A stretch of 64,000 bases of DNA from Pseudomonas sp. PSKL.D1 (lineage in GTDB: Bacteria > Pseudomonadota > Gammaproteobacteria > Pseudomonadales > Pseudomonadaceae): positions 1,240,001 to 1,304,000 of the forward strand of contig NZ_CP118607.1 in assembly GCF_028898945.1 (NCBI RefSeq). Reading direction: 5' to 3'. The position numbers were made by a program, and so were the translations under genes. This document shows, piece by piece, positions 35,673-45,223 of this stretch. Position 1 is the stretch's first letter. Every line of letters starts with the position of its first letter. A model generated the notes under the pieces. That model saw nothing but the letters and a program-made list of their open reading frames with translations, was not told where the DNA came from and did no database searches.

Positions 35673-37781
35673 ATGACCAAGACCCTGCATCACCGTGCCT
35701 GTCACCTGTGCGAAGCGATTTGCGGGTTGAATATCGAAGTCAGCCACGAGGCTGACGGCCAGGCGTTGATCAGTTCGATCAAAGGCGACCCACTGGACCC
35801 GTTCAGCCGTGGCCATATCTGCCCCAAGGCGGTGGCCTTGCAGGATATCCAGAACGACCCCGACCGCCTGCGCGGGCCTCACAAGCGTGTGGGCGATCAA
35901 TGGCTGGCCATCGGTTGGGAGGAAGCATTTGCGCTGGCGGCCGACCGGCTTTGGGCCGTGCAGCAGGCACATGGACGCAATGCCGTGGCGGTGTATCAAG
36001 GCAACCCGAGCGTGCACAACTATGGGTTGATGACCCACAGCAACTATTTTCTCGGCCTGCTCAAAACCCGTAACCGCTTTTCGGCCACATCAGTGGACCA
36101 GTTGCCTCAACACCTCACCAGCCACCTGATGTATGGCCACGGCCTGCTGCTGCCCATCCCGGACATCGACCATACCGACTTCATGCTGATTCTTGGCGGC
36201 AACCCACTGGCCTCCAATGGCAGCATCATGACCGTCCCGGACGTGGAGAAGCGCCTGAAAGCCCTGCGAGCACGCGGCGGGCGGCTTGTGGTGGTGGACC
36301 CGCGCCGCAGTGAAACAGCAGCCATGGCCGACCGCCATCTGTTCGTTCGGCCGGGCGGCGATGCGGCCTTGCTGTGTGGCCTGCTCAACACCCTGTTCGA
36401 AGAAGGCCTTGCCCGTGGTTCGCATCTGCAGGTCAACGGCCTGCAGCAGGTGCGTGAGGCAATCGCGCCCTTCAGTGCCGAAGCCGTGAGCGCCCATTGC
36501 GGCATCGAAGCAGTCGAGATACGCCAGTTGGCGCGCGAGTTCGCTGCCTCTGACAAGGCAGTGTGTTACGGCCGCATGGGTGTATCCACCCAATCGTTCG
36601 GCACGCTGTGCCACTGGCTGGTGCAGTTGATCAATCTGGTCACCGGCAACCTCGACCGGGTTGGCGGCGCGCTGTGTACCGAGCCGGCTGTAGACTTGGT
36701 GGCAACTACCTCGGGTGGGCATTTCAACGCCTGGCAGAGCCGGGTTTCGGCTTTGCCCGAGTATGGCGGTGAGTTGCCAGTCGCAGCGCTTGCCGAAGAA
36801 ATGCTCACACCTGGCGAAGGCCAGATCCGCGCGTTGGTCACCGTTGCTGGCAACCCGGTGCTGTCCACGCCCAACGGTCGGCAGCTCGATACTGCGCTGG
36901 AAGGGCTGGACTTCATGCTCAGCATCGACCTGTACATCAACGAGACCACCCGGCACGCCGACCTGATCCTGCCGTCCACCTCGGCACTGGAGAACGACCA
37001 TTACGACAGTACCTTCAACCTGCTGGCGGTGCGCAACGTTACCCGTTTCAACCGGGCGATCCTGAGCAAGCCGCAGGGGGCGCTGCATGACTGGGAGATT
37101 TTTGTTGGCCTGGCACGCGCCTTTGCCGAGCGCGCCGAACTTGAACTCAAGCCAACCATCCCGCCCTCACAGATGATCGACCGGGCTTTGCGCATGGGGC
37201 CGTATGGCGAGGCGTCTGAACACAGCTTGTCGTTGCAAGCCCTGGATGAACACCCCCACGGCCTTGATCTGGGGCCACTGCGCGCCAGCCTGGGCAAGCG
37301 CCTGGCGACCGCCAGCAAAGCGGTGGAAGCTGCGCCGGGGGTGTTGCTGGCCGACTTGCAACGCCTGGCAATGCAGGCGCCGCCAGCCCCTGGAGAGTTA
37401 CTGCTGATCGGCCGCCGGCACGTGCGCAGCAATAACTCCTGGATGCATAACTTCCACCGGCTGGTCAAAGGCAAGCCACGTCACCAGTTGCTCATGCACC
37501 CGCAAGACCTGCAGCAGCGGCATTTGCAGGACGGCCAGCGCGTGCGCATCCGTTCGCGCACAGGGATATTGGAGGTGGACGTACAGGCGAGCGAAGAAAT
37601 GATGCCTGGCGTCGTCAGCCTGCCCCACGGTTTTGGCCATGGCCGCCAAGGTGTGCAACTTCAGGTGGCCGGGGCGCAGCCGGGTGTGAGCGCCAACGAC
37701 CTGACCGATGAGCGATTGCGCGATGAGGTGTCCGGCAATGCGGCACTCAATGGTGTGCCTGTGCAGGTAGAGGCCGCGTGA
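35673..37781 (+). CDS. Molybdopterin-dependent oxidoreductase with N-terminal 4Fe-4S site
   Basis: The ATG at 35673 (MTKTLHHRACHLCEAICG) gives 702 residues; the frame is open further upstream without family sequence. The N-terminal CxxCxxxC with a fourth Cys in SRGHICPKA forms a 4Fe-4S centre. Bis-MGD-binding segments of the DMSO reductase superfamily follow: GNPSVHNYG, LILGGNPLASNG, VVDPRRSETA and the C-terminal RRHVRSNNSWMHN, then NDLTDE domain. No signal peptide or partner subunit gene is adjacent, so it is a cytoplasmic catalytic subunit of unknown substrate. Confidence 0.85.
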   Translation: MTKTLHHRACHLCEAICGLNIEVSHEADGQALISSIKGDPLDPFSRGHICPKAVALQDIQNDPDRLRGPHKRVGDQWLAIGWEEAFALAADRLWAVQQAHGRNAVAVYQGNPSVHNYGLMTHSNYFLGLLKTRNRFSATSVDQLPQHLTSHLMYGHGLLLPIPDIDHTDFMLILGGNPLASNGSIMTVPDVEKRLKALRARGGRLVVVDPRRSETAAMADRHLFVRPGGDAALLCGLLNTLFEEGLARGSHLQVNGLQQVREAIAPFSAEAVSAHCGIEAVEIRQLAREFAASDKAVCYGRMGVSTQSFGTLCHWLVQLINLVTGNLDRVGGALCTEPAVDLVATTSGGHFNAWQSRVSALPEYGGELPVAALAEEMLTPGEGQIRALVTVAGNPVLSTPNGRQLDTALEGLDFMLSIDLYINETTRHADLILPSTSALENDHYDSTFNLLAVRNVTRFNRAILSKPQGALHDWEIFVGLARAFAERAELELKPTIPPSQMIDRALRMGPYGEASEHSLSLQALDEHPHGLDLGPLRASLGKRLATASKAVEAAPGVLLADLQRLAMQAPPAPGELLLIGRRHVRSNNSWMHNFHRLVKGKPRHQLLMHPQDLQQRHLQDGQRVRIRSRTGILEVDVQASEEMMPGVVSLPHGFGHGRQGVQLQVAGAQPGVSANDLTDERLRDEVSGNAALNGVPVQVEAA

Positions 37782-37872
37782 GTGATGGCAAGGCCGAGCA
37801 CGCCGCTCGGCTTTCCGATACAATGCGTCACCGTGCCGACGACCGCGTCGGAAAGTTCAGCCGAGGTGCTAC

Positions 37873-38208
37873 ATGGATATCATCGAAACGATCAAAGAGC
37901 AGATTGCCAACAACACCATTCTGCTTTACATGAAAGGCTCGCCGAATGCCCCGCAGTGTGGCTTCTCGTCGCGCGCTTCGCAGGCAGTAATGCAGTGTGG
38001 CGAAAAGTTCGCCTACGTCGACATCCTGCAGAACCCGGAAATCCGCGCCAACCTGCCCAAGTACGCCAACTGGCCGACCTTCCCGCAACTGTGGGTTGCC
38101 GGTGAGCTGGTCGGCGGTAGCGACATCATGCTGGAAATGTTCGAGAAGGGTGAGCTGCAAACCCTGATCAAGGAAGCGGCTGCAAAGGCCAAGGCTTCCG
38201 AGGCTTAA
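37873..38208 (+). CDS. grxD: Monothiol glutaredoxin GrxD
   Basis: The protein has 111 residues with the monothiol active site CGFS in NAPQCGFSSRA and the glutathione-binding segments WPTFPQLWVAGELVGGSDI. Members carry [2Fe-2S] clusters with glutathione and BolA proteins and deliver them to target enzymes. It lies opposite bfr, linking it to iron metabolism. A strong terminator follows. Confidence 0.94.
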   Translation: MDIIETIKEQIANNTILLYMKGSPNAPQCGFSSRASQAVMQCGEKFAYVDILQNPEIRANLPKYANWPTFPQLWVAGELVGGSDIMLEMFEKGELQTLIKEAAAKAKASEA

Positions 38209-38221
38209 CTAGCCTGAAATA

Positions 38222-38254
38222 AAGCTGGGGCCGCACAGCGGCCCCAGCTTTTTT
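38222..38254 (+). terminator. Rho-independent terminator between grxD and bfr
   Basis: A perfect 13-bp stem (AAGCTGGGGCCGC with its complement, 38222-38234 and 38238-38250) around a 3-base loop ends in a run of six T. It terminates grxD. On the other strand the run is weaker. Confidence 0.88.
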
Positions 38255-38269
38255 GTGCGCGAAGAAAAC

Positions 38270-38743
38270 TTACTCTTCGCCCATCTGCGACTGCAGGTAG
38301 TTCTCGATGCCGATCTTCTCGATCAGGCCCAGCTGAGTTTCCAGCCAGTCGATGTGCTCTTCCTCGGACTCGAGGATGTCTTCGAGCATGTCACGCGAAC
38401 CGAAATCGCCATGCTTTTCACAGAAGGCGATGGCCTCCTTCAGGTCTTTCAAGCCCTTCTGCTCGATCTTCAGGTCGCACTCAAGCATTTCCTTGGTGTT
38501 TTCGCCGATCAGCAGCTTGCCCAGGTCCTGAACGTTCGGGATGCCCTCAAGGAACAGAATACGCTTGATCAGTTTGTCAGCGTGCTTCATCTCGTCGATG
38601 GATTCTTTGTACTCGTGCTTGCCGAGCTTATTCAGGCCCCAATCTTCGTACATGCGCGCGTGCAGGAAGTACTGGTTGATTGCGACCAGCTCGTTTCCGA
38701 GGATCTTGTTGAGATGCTGGATGACGCTTTTGTCGCCTTTCAT
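38270..38743 (-). CDS. bfr: Bacterioferritin
   Basis: The protein has 157 residues and is a four-helix ferritin. Ferroxidase ligands E18, E51, H54 and downstream EEEH ([10 protein letters not shown]) are present. M52 is the haem-binding Met of bacterioferritins. It forms 24-mer iron-storage shells. The adjacent bfd gene, facing the same way, encodes its electron-donating ferredoxin for iron release. It corresponds to the P. aeruginosa bfrB-bfd locus. Confidence 0.94.
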   Translation of the reverse strand: MKGDKSVIQHLNKILGNELVAINQYFLHARMYEDWGLNKLGKHEYKESIDEMKHADKLIKRILFLEGIPNVQDLGKLLIGENTKEMLECDLKIEQKGLKDLKEAIAFCEKHGDFGSRDMLEDILESEEEHIDWLETQLGLIEKIGIENYLQSQMGEE

Positions 38744-38901
38744 GACGGGTTCCTGCCCTGTAGAAGTGTGCCGATACAGAGAAGTTTGAGCCTGATAGTT
38801 GGGTGTGTCAAACCTAAGTTATTGAATAATAAGTGAAAATTAATAGGAATAAGAATGTTTGTGAACCGCGTTAAAGCGCTAACTTATTGAATTTTGGGCA
38901 T

Positions 38902-38927
38902 AAAAAAACCGGACACAAGGTCCGGTT
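38902..38927 (-). terminator. Rho-independent terminator of bfd
   Basis: AACCGGAC and GTCCGGTT (38907-38914 and 38920-38927) pair around a 5-base loop. Read on the minus strand the stem is followed by seven T. It sits 14 bases past the bfd stop and separates bfd from bfr. Confidence 0.85.
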
Positions 38928-38941
38928 CTTTAAATTCGGGT

Positions 38942-39163
38942 TTACGCGGCGGTAAATTCTACCGGGTAGGAAAGGGCGGCTTGCTGGCTCACCTGAAGCT
39001 CGGTGAGGGTCTCGCGAACCACCTGCTTGGCCAGGCAGGCGCATTTGCCACATTGGCTGGCGACATTAGTCGCGGCCCGGACTTCCTTGTAGCTGCAGCA
39101 TCCTTCGTAGATCGCATCGCGGATCTGTCCGTCGGTAACGCCGACACAGAGACACACATACAT
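38942..39163 (-). CDS. bfd: Bacterioferritin-associated ferredoxin
   Basis: The protein has 73 residues. The four [2Fe-2S] ligands C4, C6, C38 and C41 are visible in MYVCLCVGVTD and SQCGKCACLA. Bfd binds bacterioferritin and reduces its ferric core through the haem to mobilise iron. A terminator separates it from bfr, so the two genes are regulated separately. A Fur-like site lies 40 bp upstream, as expected for induction by iron starvation. Confidence 0.94.
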   Translation of the reverse strand: MYVCLCVGVTDGQIRDAIYEGCCSYKEVRAATNVASQCGKCACLAKQVVRETLTELQVSQQAALSYPVEFTAA

Positions 39164-39202
39164 AGAGGCTGACCATCGCTGGTTGAGTCGATGAGATGGA
39201 GA

Positions 39203-39221
39203 GTAATGGTAATGAGAATGC
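39203..39221. promoter_or_regulatory. Fur-box-like site upstream of bfd
   Basis: GTAATGGTAATGAGAATGC consists of three NATWAT-like hexamers and resembles the Fur consensus GATAATGATAATCATTATC. It lies about 40 bases upstream of bfd. Iron repression of bfd through Fur would fit its role in iron release. Confidence 0.5.
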
Positions 39222-39367
39222 TTGTCAAAACACGATGAGTAAAGATTGTGCCCCGGCGACCGGCGGTTGAGTTCGGCCTGTCATCCGAAGCCGTGTATGA
39301 TGGTCGGCCTTTGTTGGATGTCGGGCCTGCCCGGCAAACGATTCTTAACTCTCATCAGGAGATTGCA

Positions 39368-39970
39368 ATGAGCGTACTCGTTGGCAAACAAGCCCCCGAT
39401 TTCACCGTACCGGCCGTGCTGGGCAATGGCGAGATCGTCGACAGCTTCAACCTGGCTTCGGCCATCAAGGGCAAGTACGGCCTGGTGTTCTTCTACCCAC
39501 TGGACTTCACCTTCGTCTGCCCGTCCGAGCTGATCGCCCTGGACAACCGCATCCCTGACTTCCAGGCGCGCAACGTTGAAGTGATCGGCGTTTCGATCGA
39601 CTCGCACTTCACCCACAACGCCTGGCGTAACACCCCGGTCAACAACGGCGGCATCGGCCAGGTGAAGTACACCCTGGCAGCCGACATGACCCACGAAATC
39701 TGCAAAGCCTACGACGTTGAGTCCGAGGGCGGCGTAGCCTTCCGTGGCGCCTTCCTGATCGACACCAACGGTGTTGTCCGCTCGCAGATCATCAACGACC
39801 TGCCGCTGGGCCGTAACATGGACGAACTGCTGCGCTTGGTCGACGCGCTGCAATTCCACGAAGAGCACGGCGAAGTCTGCCCTGCCAACTGGAAGAAAGG
39901 CGACAAAGGCATGAACGCTTCGCCAGAAGGCGTTGCGGCCTACCTGAGCGAGAACGCTGGCAAGCTGTAA
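39368..39970 (+). CDS. Typical 2-Cys peroxiredoxin (AhpC/Tsa family)
   Basis: From the ATG at 39368 with AGGAG in front the protein has 200 residues. The peroxidatic Cys lies in FTFVCPSELIAL and the resolving Cys in HGEVCPANWKKG. It reduces hydrogen peroxide and alkyl hydroperoxides in the cytoplasm. The upstream in-frame codons are not needed for family length. It is divergent from bfd and followed by a terminator. Confidence 0.93.
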   Translation: MSVLVGKQAPDFTVPAVLGNGEIVDSFNLASAIKGKYGLVFFYPLDFTFVCPSELIALDNRIPDFQARNVEVIGVSIDSHFTHNAWRNTPVNNGGIGQVKYTLAADMTHEICKAYDVESEGGVAFRGAFLIDTNGVVRSQIINDLPLGRNMDELLRLVDALQFHEEHGEVCPANWKKGDKGMNASPEGVAAYLSENAGKL

Positions 39971-39989
39971 TTGCCGCGCGCATGAAAAA

Positions 39990-40014
39990 AACCGGCCCTT
40001 GTGGCCGGTTTTTT
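39990..40014 (+). terminator. Rho-independent terminator of the peroxiredoxin gene
   Basis: AACCGGCC and GGCCGGTT pair around a 5-base loop (39990-39997 and 40003-40010) and run into six T. It begins 20 bases past the stop codon. Confidence 0.88.
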
Positions 40015-40046
40015 ATGGGGAGTGCTTCGCACTCCTATCGCGACAC

Positions 40047-40104
40047 AAGGCCGCTCCCACATAGTCCGCCGCAGGGCTTGCGCGGTCCGTGTGGGAGCGG
40101 CCTT
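40047..40104. repeat. REP-type inverted pair
   Basis: AAGGCCGCTCCCACA at 40047-40061 is repeated inverted as TGTGGGAGCGGCCTT at 40090-40104, separated by 28 GC-rich bases. The GCTCCCACA core is that of the repetitive extragenic palindromes common in P. putida genomes and recurs at 61490-61574. It lies between the convergent peroxiredoxin and rnt genes. Confidence 0.8.
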
Positions 40105-40158
40105 GCCGGGGCGCCGGACCGGTCGGAAAGGGGCGCACAGCGCCCCCAAAATCGCAGC

Positions 40159-40833
40159 TCAGTCGTTGAAATCCCGCCAGCCGCCCATCTCTTTCCAACG
40201 GTTGACGATGCCGCAGAACAGTTCTGCTGTCTTCTCGGTGTCATACCGCGCCGAATGCGCTTCGCGCCCGTCAAAATCGATATCGGCACTCTGGCAAGCC
40301 CGCGCCAGTACGGTCTGGCCATACGCCAAACCAGCCAGGGTGGCCGTATCAAAGCTGGAGAACGGGTGGAACGGGTTGCGCTTGAGGTCGTTGCGGGCCA
40401 CCGCAGCATTCAGGAAGCCCAGGTCGAAGCTGCTGTTGTGGCCGACCAGGATCGCCCGCTTGCAGCCGTTGGCCTTGAGCGCCTTGCGCACACCACGGAA
40501 AATATCGGTCAGTGCGCTTTCTTCGCTCACCGCCATGCGCAGTGGGTGGTCCAGCTTGATGCCTGTGAACTCCAGCGCGGCCGGTTCGATATTGGCGCCC
40601 TCGAAGGGCTCTACACGGAAGAAGTACGTGTGCTCCGGGAACAGGAAGCCTTTATCGTCCATGCCGATGGTGACTGCAGCAATTTCCAGCAGGGCATCAG
40701 TTGCGCTGTTGAAACCACCTGTCTCGACATCCACCACAACCGGCAGATAGCCACGGAAACGCTCTGCCATCGGATGGCGCGAACCACCGCCGGTCTGGCC
40801 GTCCTGATCTTCGTCGTAAAGGTCTTCGCTCAC
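40159..40833 (-). CDS. rnt: Ribonuclease T
   Basis: The protein has 224 residues and is a DEDD-family 3'-5' exonuclease. Motif [10 protein letters not shown], motif [18 protein letters not shown] and motif III with [14 protein letters not shown] carry the catalytic acids and His. It trims the 3' ends of tRNA and other stable RNA. Its start overlaps the pyrC stop by 4 bp, so the two are translationally coupled. Confidence 0.95.
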   Translation of the reverse strand: MSEDLYDEDQDGQTGGGSRHPMAERFRGYLPVVVDVETGGFNSATDALLEIAAVTIGMDDKGFLFPEHTYFFRVEPFEGANIEPAALEFTGIKLDHPLRMAVSEESALTDIFRGVRKALKANGCKRAILVGHNSSFDLGFLNAAVARNDLKRNPFHPFSSFDTATLAGLAYGQTVLARACQSADIDFDGREAHSARYDTEKTAELFCGIVNRWKEMGGWRDFND

Positions 40834-41876
40834 GCGTTGTCCTCCAGCAGGCGCCAGCGCAGTTTCTCACCGGCGCGCAGCGGGATGACGGTTTGCTCGC
40901 CAAACGGCAGGCTGGCCGGGGCGGTCCATTCTTCGCGAACCAGCGTGATGGTGTCGGTGTTCACTGGCAGGCCATAGAACGCCGGGCCGTGCAGGCTGGC
41001 GAAACCTTCCAGTTTGTCCAGGGCATTGCGCTGCTCGAACGCCTCGGCGTACATCTCGATGGCGGCGTAGGCGGTGTAGCAACCGGCGCAGCCGCAGGCG
41101 GCTTCCTTGGCATGCTGGGCGTGCGGCGCCGAGTCGGTGCCGAGGAAGAACTTCGGGTTGCCGCTGGTAGCAGCATCCAGCAGCGCCACCTGGTGGGTGT
41201 TGCGCTTGAGGATCGGCAGGCAATAGAAATGCGGGCGAATACCGCCAACCAGCATGTGGTTGCGGTTGTACAGCAGGTGCTGGGCAGTGATGGTCGCGCC
41301 AACGTTGGCCGGAGCCTCGGTGACGAATTGCGCGGCATCGCCGGTGGTGATGTGCTCGAACACCACTTTGAGCGTGGGGAAACGCTCGACCAGGCGGCGC
41401 ATATGCTCGTCGATGAAACGCTTTTCGCGGTCGAACACGTCGATCTCGCTGCGGGTCACCTCGCCATGCACCAGCAATGGCATGCCAACCTCTGCCAGCG
41501 CCTCGATGGCCGGGAAGATGTTGTCGATGCTGGTCACGCCCGAATCGGAGTTGGTCGTGGCGCCTGCCGGGTACAGCTTGGCGGCGTACACGATGCCGCT
41601 GGCCTTGGCAGCGCGGATGTCCTCGGGGCTGGTGCGGTCGGTGAGGTACAGCACCATCAGCGGCTCGAAGCGGCTGGCGGCCGGGCGTGCGGCCAGAATG
41701 CGCTCACGGTAGGCGCCAGCTTCGGCGGCATTGCGTACCGGCGGAACCAGGTTGGGCATGATGATGGCACGGGCGAAAGTACGCGCCACATCGCCAACGG
41801 TATGGGGCAGGACGGCACCATCACGCAGATGGATGTGCCAGTCGTCGGGGCGCAGGAGGGTCAGGCGATCGGACAT
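40830..41876 (-). CDS. pyrC: Dihydroorotase PyrC
   Basis: From the ATG at 41876 ([20 protein letters not shown]) the protein has 348 residues, the class II dihydroorotase length. HIHLRDG supplies two zinc ligands. K in [16 protein letters not shown] is the carbamylated Lys. H in LVHGEV and FEHITT and D in LGTDSAPHA complete the centre. It catalyses ring closure in pyrimidine synthesis. The in-frame extension upstream of 41876 is proline and arginine rich shadow sequence. Confidence 0.95.
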   Translation of the reverse strand: MSDRLTLLRPDDWHIHLRDGAVLPHTVGDVARTFARAIIMPNLVPPVRNAAEAGAYRERILAARPAASRFEPLMVLYLTDRTSPEDIRAAKASGIVYAAKLYPAGATTNSDSGVTSIDNIFPAIEALAEVGMPLLVHGEVTRSEIDVFDREKRFIDEHMRRLVERFPTLKVVFEHITTGDAAQFVTEAPANVGATITAQHLLYNRNHMLVGGIRPHFYCLPILKRNTHQVALLDAATSGNPKFFLGTDSAPHAQHAKEAACGCAGCYTAYAAIEMYAEAFEQRNALDKLEGFASLHGPAFYGLPVNTDTITLVREEWTAPASLPFGEQTVIPLRAGEKLRWRLLEDNA

Positions 41877-42007
41877 TGGGGATTCCAGGCGGGTCGAACT
41901 CAGGCCTCCAATGCTACCGGAAAACCCTGAACCGAGCACGGCTATCAAGTTTTCCGGCTGGCGGCCGTTAGCCTGCCTGTAAGCCGTCAGAATTTGTGGA
42001 GCCGCCC

Positions 42008-42952
42008 GTGCGCCAGCGTTATCTAGCCCTGTTGACCCTGTTCGCCAGCCTGCCGGCCGGCGCACTGACCTTCCAGACCCGCATGGAGAACATCGCCTGG
42101 AAAGTCGAGGGTGACCAGTTCGAATGCCGCCTGATCCAGCCGATTGACGGTTTTGGCAGTGGTGAGTTCGTACGCAGGGCCGGCGAGCAACCGGTGTTTC
42201 AACTGCGTTCGGACAGCAATGTGCTGGGGTCGGGGACGGCCACGTTGTTGGCTGCCGCCGCGCCATGGCAACCAGGCCGGGGTGATATCAACCTCGGGGC
42301 CGTGCGCATGGCGCGCAACGGTGTACTGTTCACGTCATCTCAGGGGCAGGCCAGCCGTTTGATCAACGGTTTGCTCGATGGGCGCAGCACCGTGGTGCGT
42401 AATTACACGGGTGAGGCGGGGCGAGTGATGGAAGTGCGTGTTCTGCCCGTCAGCTTTGCCAAGGCGTACAGCGACTATCAGGCGTGTGCTGGCAAGATGC
42501 TTGCGATGAATTACGATCAGGTACGCCAGACGCAGGTGGGGTTCCCGAGTGGCGGCGTTGATCTGGATGCCTCGGCCCGAGCGCGGCTCGATGTGATCCT
42601 TGACTACATCAAGGCCGACCCGACGGTTAACCACATCGAGCTCAACGGCCACTCGGACAACAGTGGCAACCGCCTGAACAATCGTGATGCCTCGCGTCGT
42701 CGTGCACTGGCCGTTGCCGACTACCTCAAGGCCCATGGCGTGCCAGAGGAGCAGATTGTCGTACGCTTCCATGGCGAGCGTTATCCGTTGGTGAAGAACA
42801 ACAGTGCGGCCAACCGGGCGCGCAATCGCCGTGTCAATATTGAACTGGATCGAGTAACGCCGGTAGAGAAACCGGCAGTGCAGCCAGTGGTACAACCGCC
42901 TGTTGCCCCTGCGAGCCCCGCGGCTGCAGCGCCGGCTGCCAAGGCGCCCTGA
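42008..42952 (+). CDS. motY: MotY-like flagellar stator-associated protein (OmpA family)
   Basis: The GTG at 42008 ([18 protein letters not shown]) with GGAG in front gives 314 residues starting with a signal peptide. The N-terminal half resembles MotY ([21 protein letters not shown]). The C-terminal half is an OmpA peptidoglycan-binding domain ([31 protein letters not shown]). A proline- and alanine-rich tail ends it. MotY forms the T ring and anchors stators. Placement between pyrC and argG equals PA3526 in P. aeruginosa, which is MotY, so the gene lies outside the flagellar regulon cluster. Confidence 0.85.
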   Translation: MRQRYLALLTLFASLPAGALTFQTRMENIAWKVEGDQFECRLIQPIDGFGSGEFVRRAGEQPVFQLRSDSNVLGSGTATLLAAAAPWQPGRGDINLGAVRMARNGVLFTSSQGQASRLINGLLDGRSTVVRNYTGEAGRVMEVRVLPVSFAKAYSDYQACAGKMLAMNYDQVRQTQVGFPSGGVDLDASARARLDVILDYIKADPTVNHIELNGHSDNSGNRLNNRDASRRRALAVADYLKAHGVPEEQIVVRFHGERYPLVKNNSAANRARNRRVNIELDRVTPVEKPAVQPVVQPPVAPASPAAAAPAAKAP

Positions 42953-43084
42953 AGCCATAGCCCAACAAGTCGCGCCCTCGACACTTCCTGTCGCTTTGTC
43001 GTCACAAGCTGTCGCCCCACTGTAAATTTGTCGGCAAGGCCGGTAGACTCTGGCCTTTTCCGTACAACCCCGTGGAGTGATGGC

Positions 43085-44302
43085 ATGGCGGACGTAAAAA
43101 AGGTCGTACTGGCGTATTCCGGCGGCCTTGATACTTCGGTGATTCTCAAGTGGCTGCAAGATACCTACAACTGCGAAGTGGTGACCTTCACCGCTGACCT
43201 GGGTCAGGGCGAAGAGGTCGAGCCGGCCCGCGCCAAAGCGCAGGCAATGGGTGTCAAAGAGATCTACATCGACGACCTGCGCGAAGAATTCGTGCGTGAC
43301 TTCGTCTTCCCGATGTTCCGCGCCAACACCGTCTACGAAGGCGAGTACCTGCTGGGTACTTCCATCGCTCGCCCGCTGATCGCCAAGCGCCTGATCGAAA
43401 TCGCCAACGAAACCGGCGCCGACGCCATTTCCCACGGTGCAACCGGCAAGGGCAACGACCAGGTCCGTTTCGAACTGGGCGCCTACGCGCTCAAGCCCGG
43501 CGTCAAGGTTATCGCGCCATGGCGTGAGTGGGACCTGCTGTCCCGCGAGAAGCTGATGGACTACGCCGAGAAGCACGGTATCCCGATCGAGCGCCACGGC
43601 AAGAAGAAGTCGCCGTACTCGATGGACGCCAACCTGCTGCACATCTCTTATGAAGGCGGCGTGCTGGAAGACACTTGGACCGAGCACGAAGAAGACATGT
43701 GGCGTTGGAGCGTCTCTCCGGAGAACGCACCGGATGTCGCTACCTACATCGAGCTCACCTATCGCAATGGTGACATCGTCGCCATCGATGGTGTCGACAT
43801 GAGCCCAGCCACCGTGCTGGCCGAACTGAACCGCATTGGCGGCGCCAACGGTATCGGCCGTCTGGACATCGTCGAGAACCGTTACGTAGGCATGAAGTCG
43901 CGCGGCTGCTACGAAACCCCGGGCGGCACCATCATGCTCAAGGCACACCGTGCCATCGAGTCGATCACCCTGGACCGCGAAGTCGCTCACCTGAAAGACG
44001 AGCTGATGCCGAAGTACGCCAGCCTGATCTACACCGGCTACTGGTGGAGCCCGGAGCGCCTGATGCTGCAGCAGATGATCGACGCTTCCCAGGTCAACGT
44101 TAACGGTGTTGTGCGCCTGAAACTGTACAAAGGCAATGTCATCGTTGTCGGCCGCAAGTCGGACGACTCGCTGTTCGATGCCAACATCGCGACCTTCGAG
44201 GAAGATGGCGGTGCTTACAACCAGGCTGACGCTGCCGGCTTCATCAAATTGAATGCACTGCGCATGCGCATCGCAGCCAACAAGGGCCGCGGTTTGCTTT
44301 AA
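43085..44302 (+). CDS. argG: Argininosuccinate synthase ArgG
   Basis: The ATG at 43085 ([19 protein letters not shown]) has GGAG in front and gives 405 residues. The ATP pyrophosphatase loop AYSGGLDTS is followed by [29 protein letters not shown] and the C-terminal [13 protein letters not shown]. It condenses citrulline and aspartate. With argF it supplies two consecutive steps of arginine synthesis in this window, though the genes are 8 kb apart. Confidence 0.95.
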   Translation: MADVKKVVLAYSGGLDTSVILKWLQDTYNCEVVTFTADLGQGEEVEPARAKAQAMGVKEIYIDDLREEFVRDFVFPMFRANTVYEGEYLLGTSIARPLIAKRLIEIANETGADAISHGATGKGNDQVRFELGAYALKPGVKVIAPWREWDLLSREKLMDYAEKHGIPIERHGKKKSPYSMDANLLHISYEGGVLEDTWTEHEEDMWRWSVSPENAPDVATYIELTYRNGDIVAIDGVDMSPATVLAELNRIGGANGIGRLDIVENRYVGMKSRGCYETPGGTIMLKAHRAIESITLDREVAHLKDELMPKYASLIYTGYWWSPERLMLQQMIDASQVNVNGVVRLKLYKGNVIVVGRKSDDSLFDANIATFEEDGGAYNQADAAGFIKLNALRMRIAANKGRGLL

Positions 44303-44306
44303 GCCA

Positions 44307-44354
44307 TTGCAGGCATGAAAAAACCGGCTTCGGCCGGTTTTTTCATGCCTGCAA
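44307..44354. terminator. Long bidirectional terminator with UUCG loop
   Basis: A perfect 22-bp stem (44307-44328 with 44333-44354) encloses a TTCG tetraloop. Six A on the left and six T on the right inside the stem let it terminate argG on plus and the convergent small gene on minus. Confidence 0.9.
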
Positions 44355-44360
44355 ATCAGG

Positions 44361-44849
44361 TCAACTCTTCAAATGCGCCGCATTGGGTGGAAGTTCCCCC
44401 GCGGACAGCCTGAAGCACAATTGTTTGTCCAAGTTGCAAAACACCCAGTTGCCGCCTGTGTCAGGTGTATGTGTAAGCGCTTGCAATACTTGTTGCTCGA
44501 TCATTTTTTGAGCATCCGGACCGGACAGCATGACGGTGACTGGATCCGCCGCGTGGTTGAAATGCATTCGGCCAGGTTCGGCGTGAGGCGACTGTGAAAA
44601 GAGCGGTGAATGGGCCATTGCATGAGCCGCGACAGGTTCATGCTCCGGCTTGTAAAGTGATTTGTAATTAAAATTAAGTGTAAGAAAAAATAACGCAGTA
44701 AGAAAAAACGGGAATCCCACCAGAAACCACGTGTATAGGCTTTGGCTTTCTTCGCTGAGAAACGGCAGTGTTGCCAGCGCGGAGGATTCAATGATGCCGG
44801 CGAAGACAGCAATAATGGTCAACGGAGCTACGGGTTGTCTTGTCGTCAT
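44361..44849 (-). CDS. Hypothetical inner-membrane protein
   Basis: The protein has 162 residues. Two membrane segments lie at about residues 10-30 (LTIIAVFAGIIESSALATLPFL) and 40-60 (WFLVGFPFFLTALFFLTLNF). A hydrophilic C-terminal domain of about 100 residues follows (DPVTVMLSGPDAQKMIEQQVL, then GNWVFCNLDKQLCFRLSAGE). I do not recognise the family. It is transcribed divergently from a BvgA-like regulator across a 374-bp gap that contains a BvgA-type palindrome, so it could be a target or partner of that regulator. Confidence 0.7.
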   Translation of the reverse strand: MTTRQPVAPLTIIAVFAGIIESSALATLPFLSEESQSLYTWFLVGFPFFLTALFFLTLNFNYKSLYKPEHEPVAAHAMAHSPLFSQSPHAEPGRMHFNHAADPVTVMLSGPDAQKMIEQQVLQALTHTPDTGGNWVFCNLDKQLCFRLSAGELPPNAAHLKS

Positions 44850-45091
44850 GATGAGGGCCCTCCTGCGGTTGCCTCATCAATATCCTAGTGTTGCTCTCGA
44901 CTAAATTGTGGAGTCTTTCCGGGGTATTCATTCGCTTGCCGTGCTTTACCGTGCGTGCAGCGCCGGGCTGCACTGGTAGAGGGTAATCCTTGATGTTGAT
45001 GTTTAATTCATCAAAAGAGGCTGGAAAACGGAAACTTGAGCGTGCTTGTGATCTCACTTGGCCCGTAGTTGAGCGGGGCTACTTATTTTTG

Positions 45092-45105
45092 TAGGAAATT
45101 TCCTA
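45092..45105. promoter_or_regulatory. Perfect inverted-heptad palindrome upstream of BvgA-like regulator gene
   Basis: TAGGAAATTTCCTA is a 14-bp perfect palindrome made of two inverted TTTCCTA heptads, the ideal form of a high-affinity Bordetella BvgA site. It lies 119 bases upstream of the ATG of a BvgA-like response regulator gene. Autoregulation, and control of the divergent membrane-protein gene, are inferred. Confidence 0.65.
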
Positions 45106-45223
45106 AACAGACGTAAGGCTGATCTATTCGTGTATTTGAGCGAGAAATTGACACGCCATTGGGTGTGTTGCTCGGTTATGGTGAGGTGTCGTCAAAGCAA
45201 AATAATGAATGAATGGATATCGC

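Noticed and set aside
41877..42266. In-frame upstream extension of pyrC
   Set aside because: Encodes Arg/Pro-rich sequence, overlaps the motY start, and dihydroorotase is complete from 41876.
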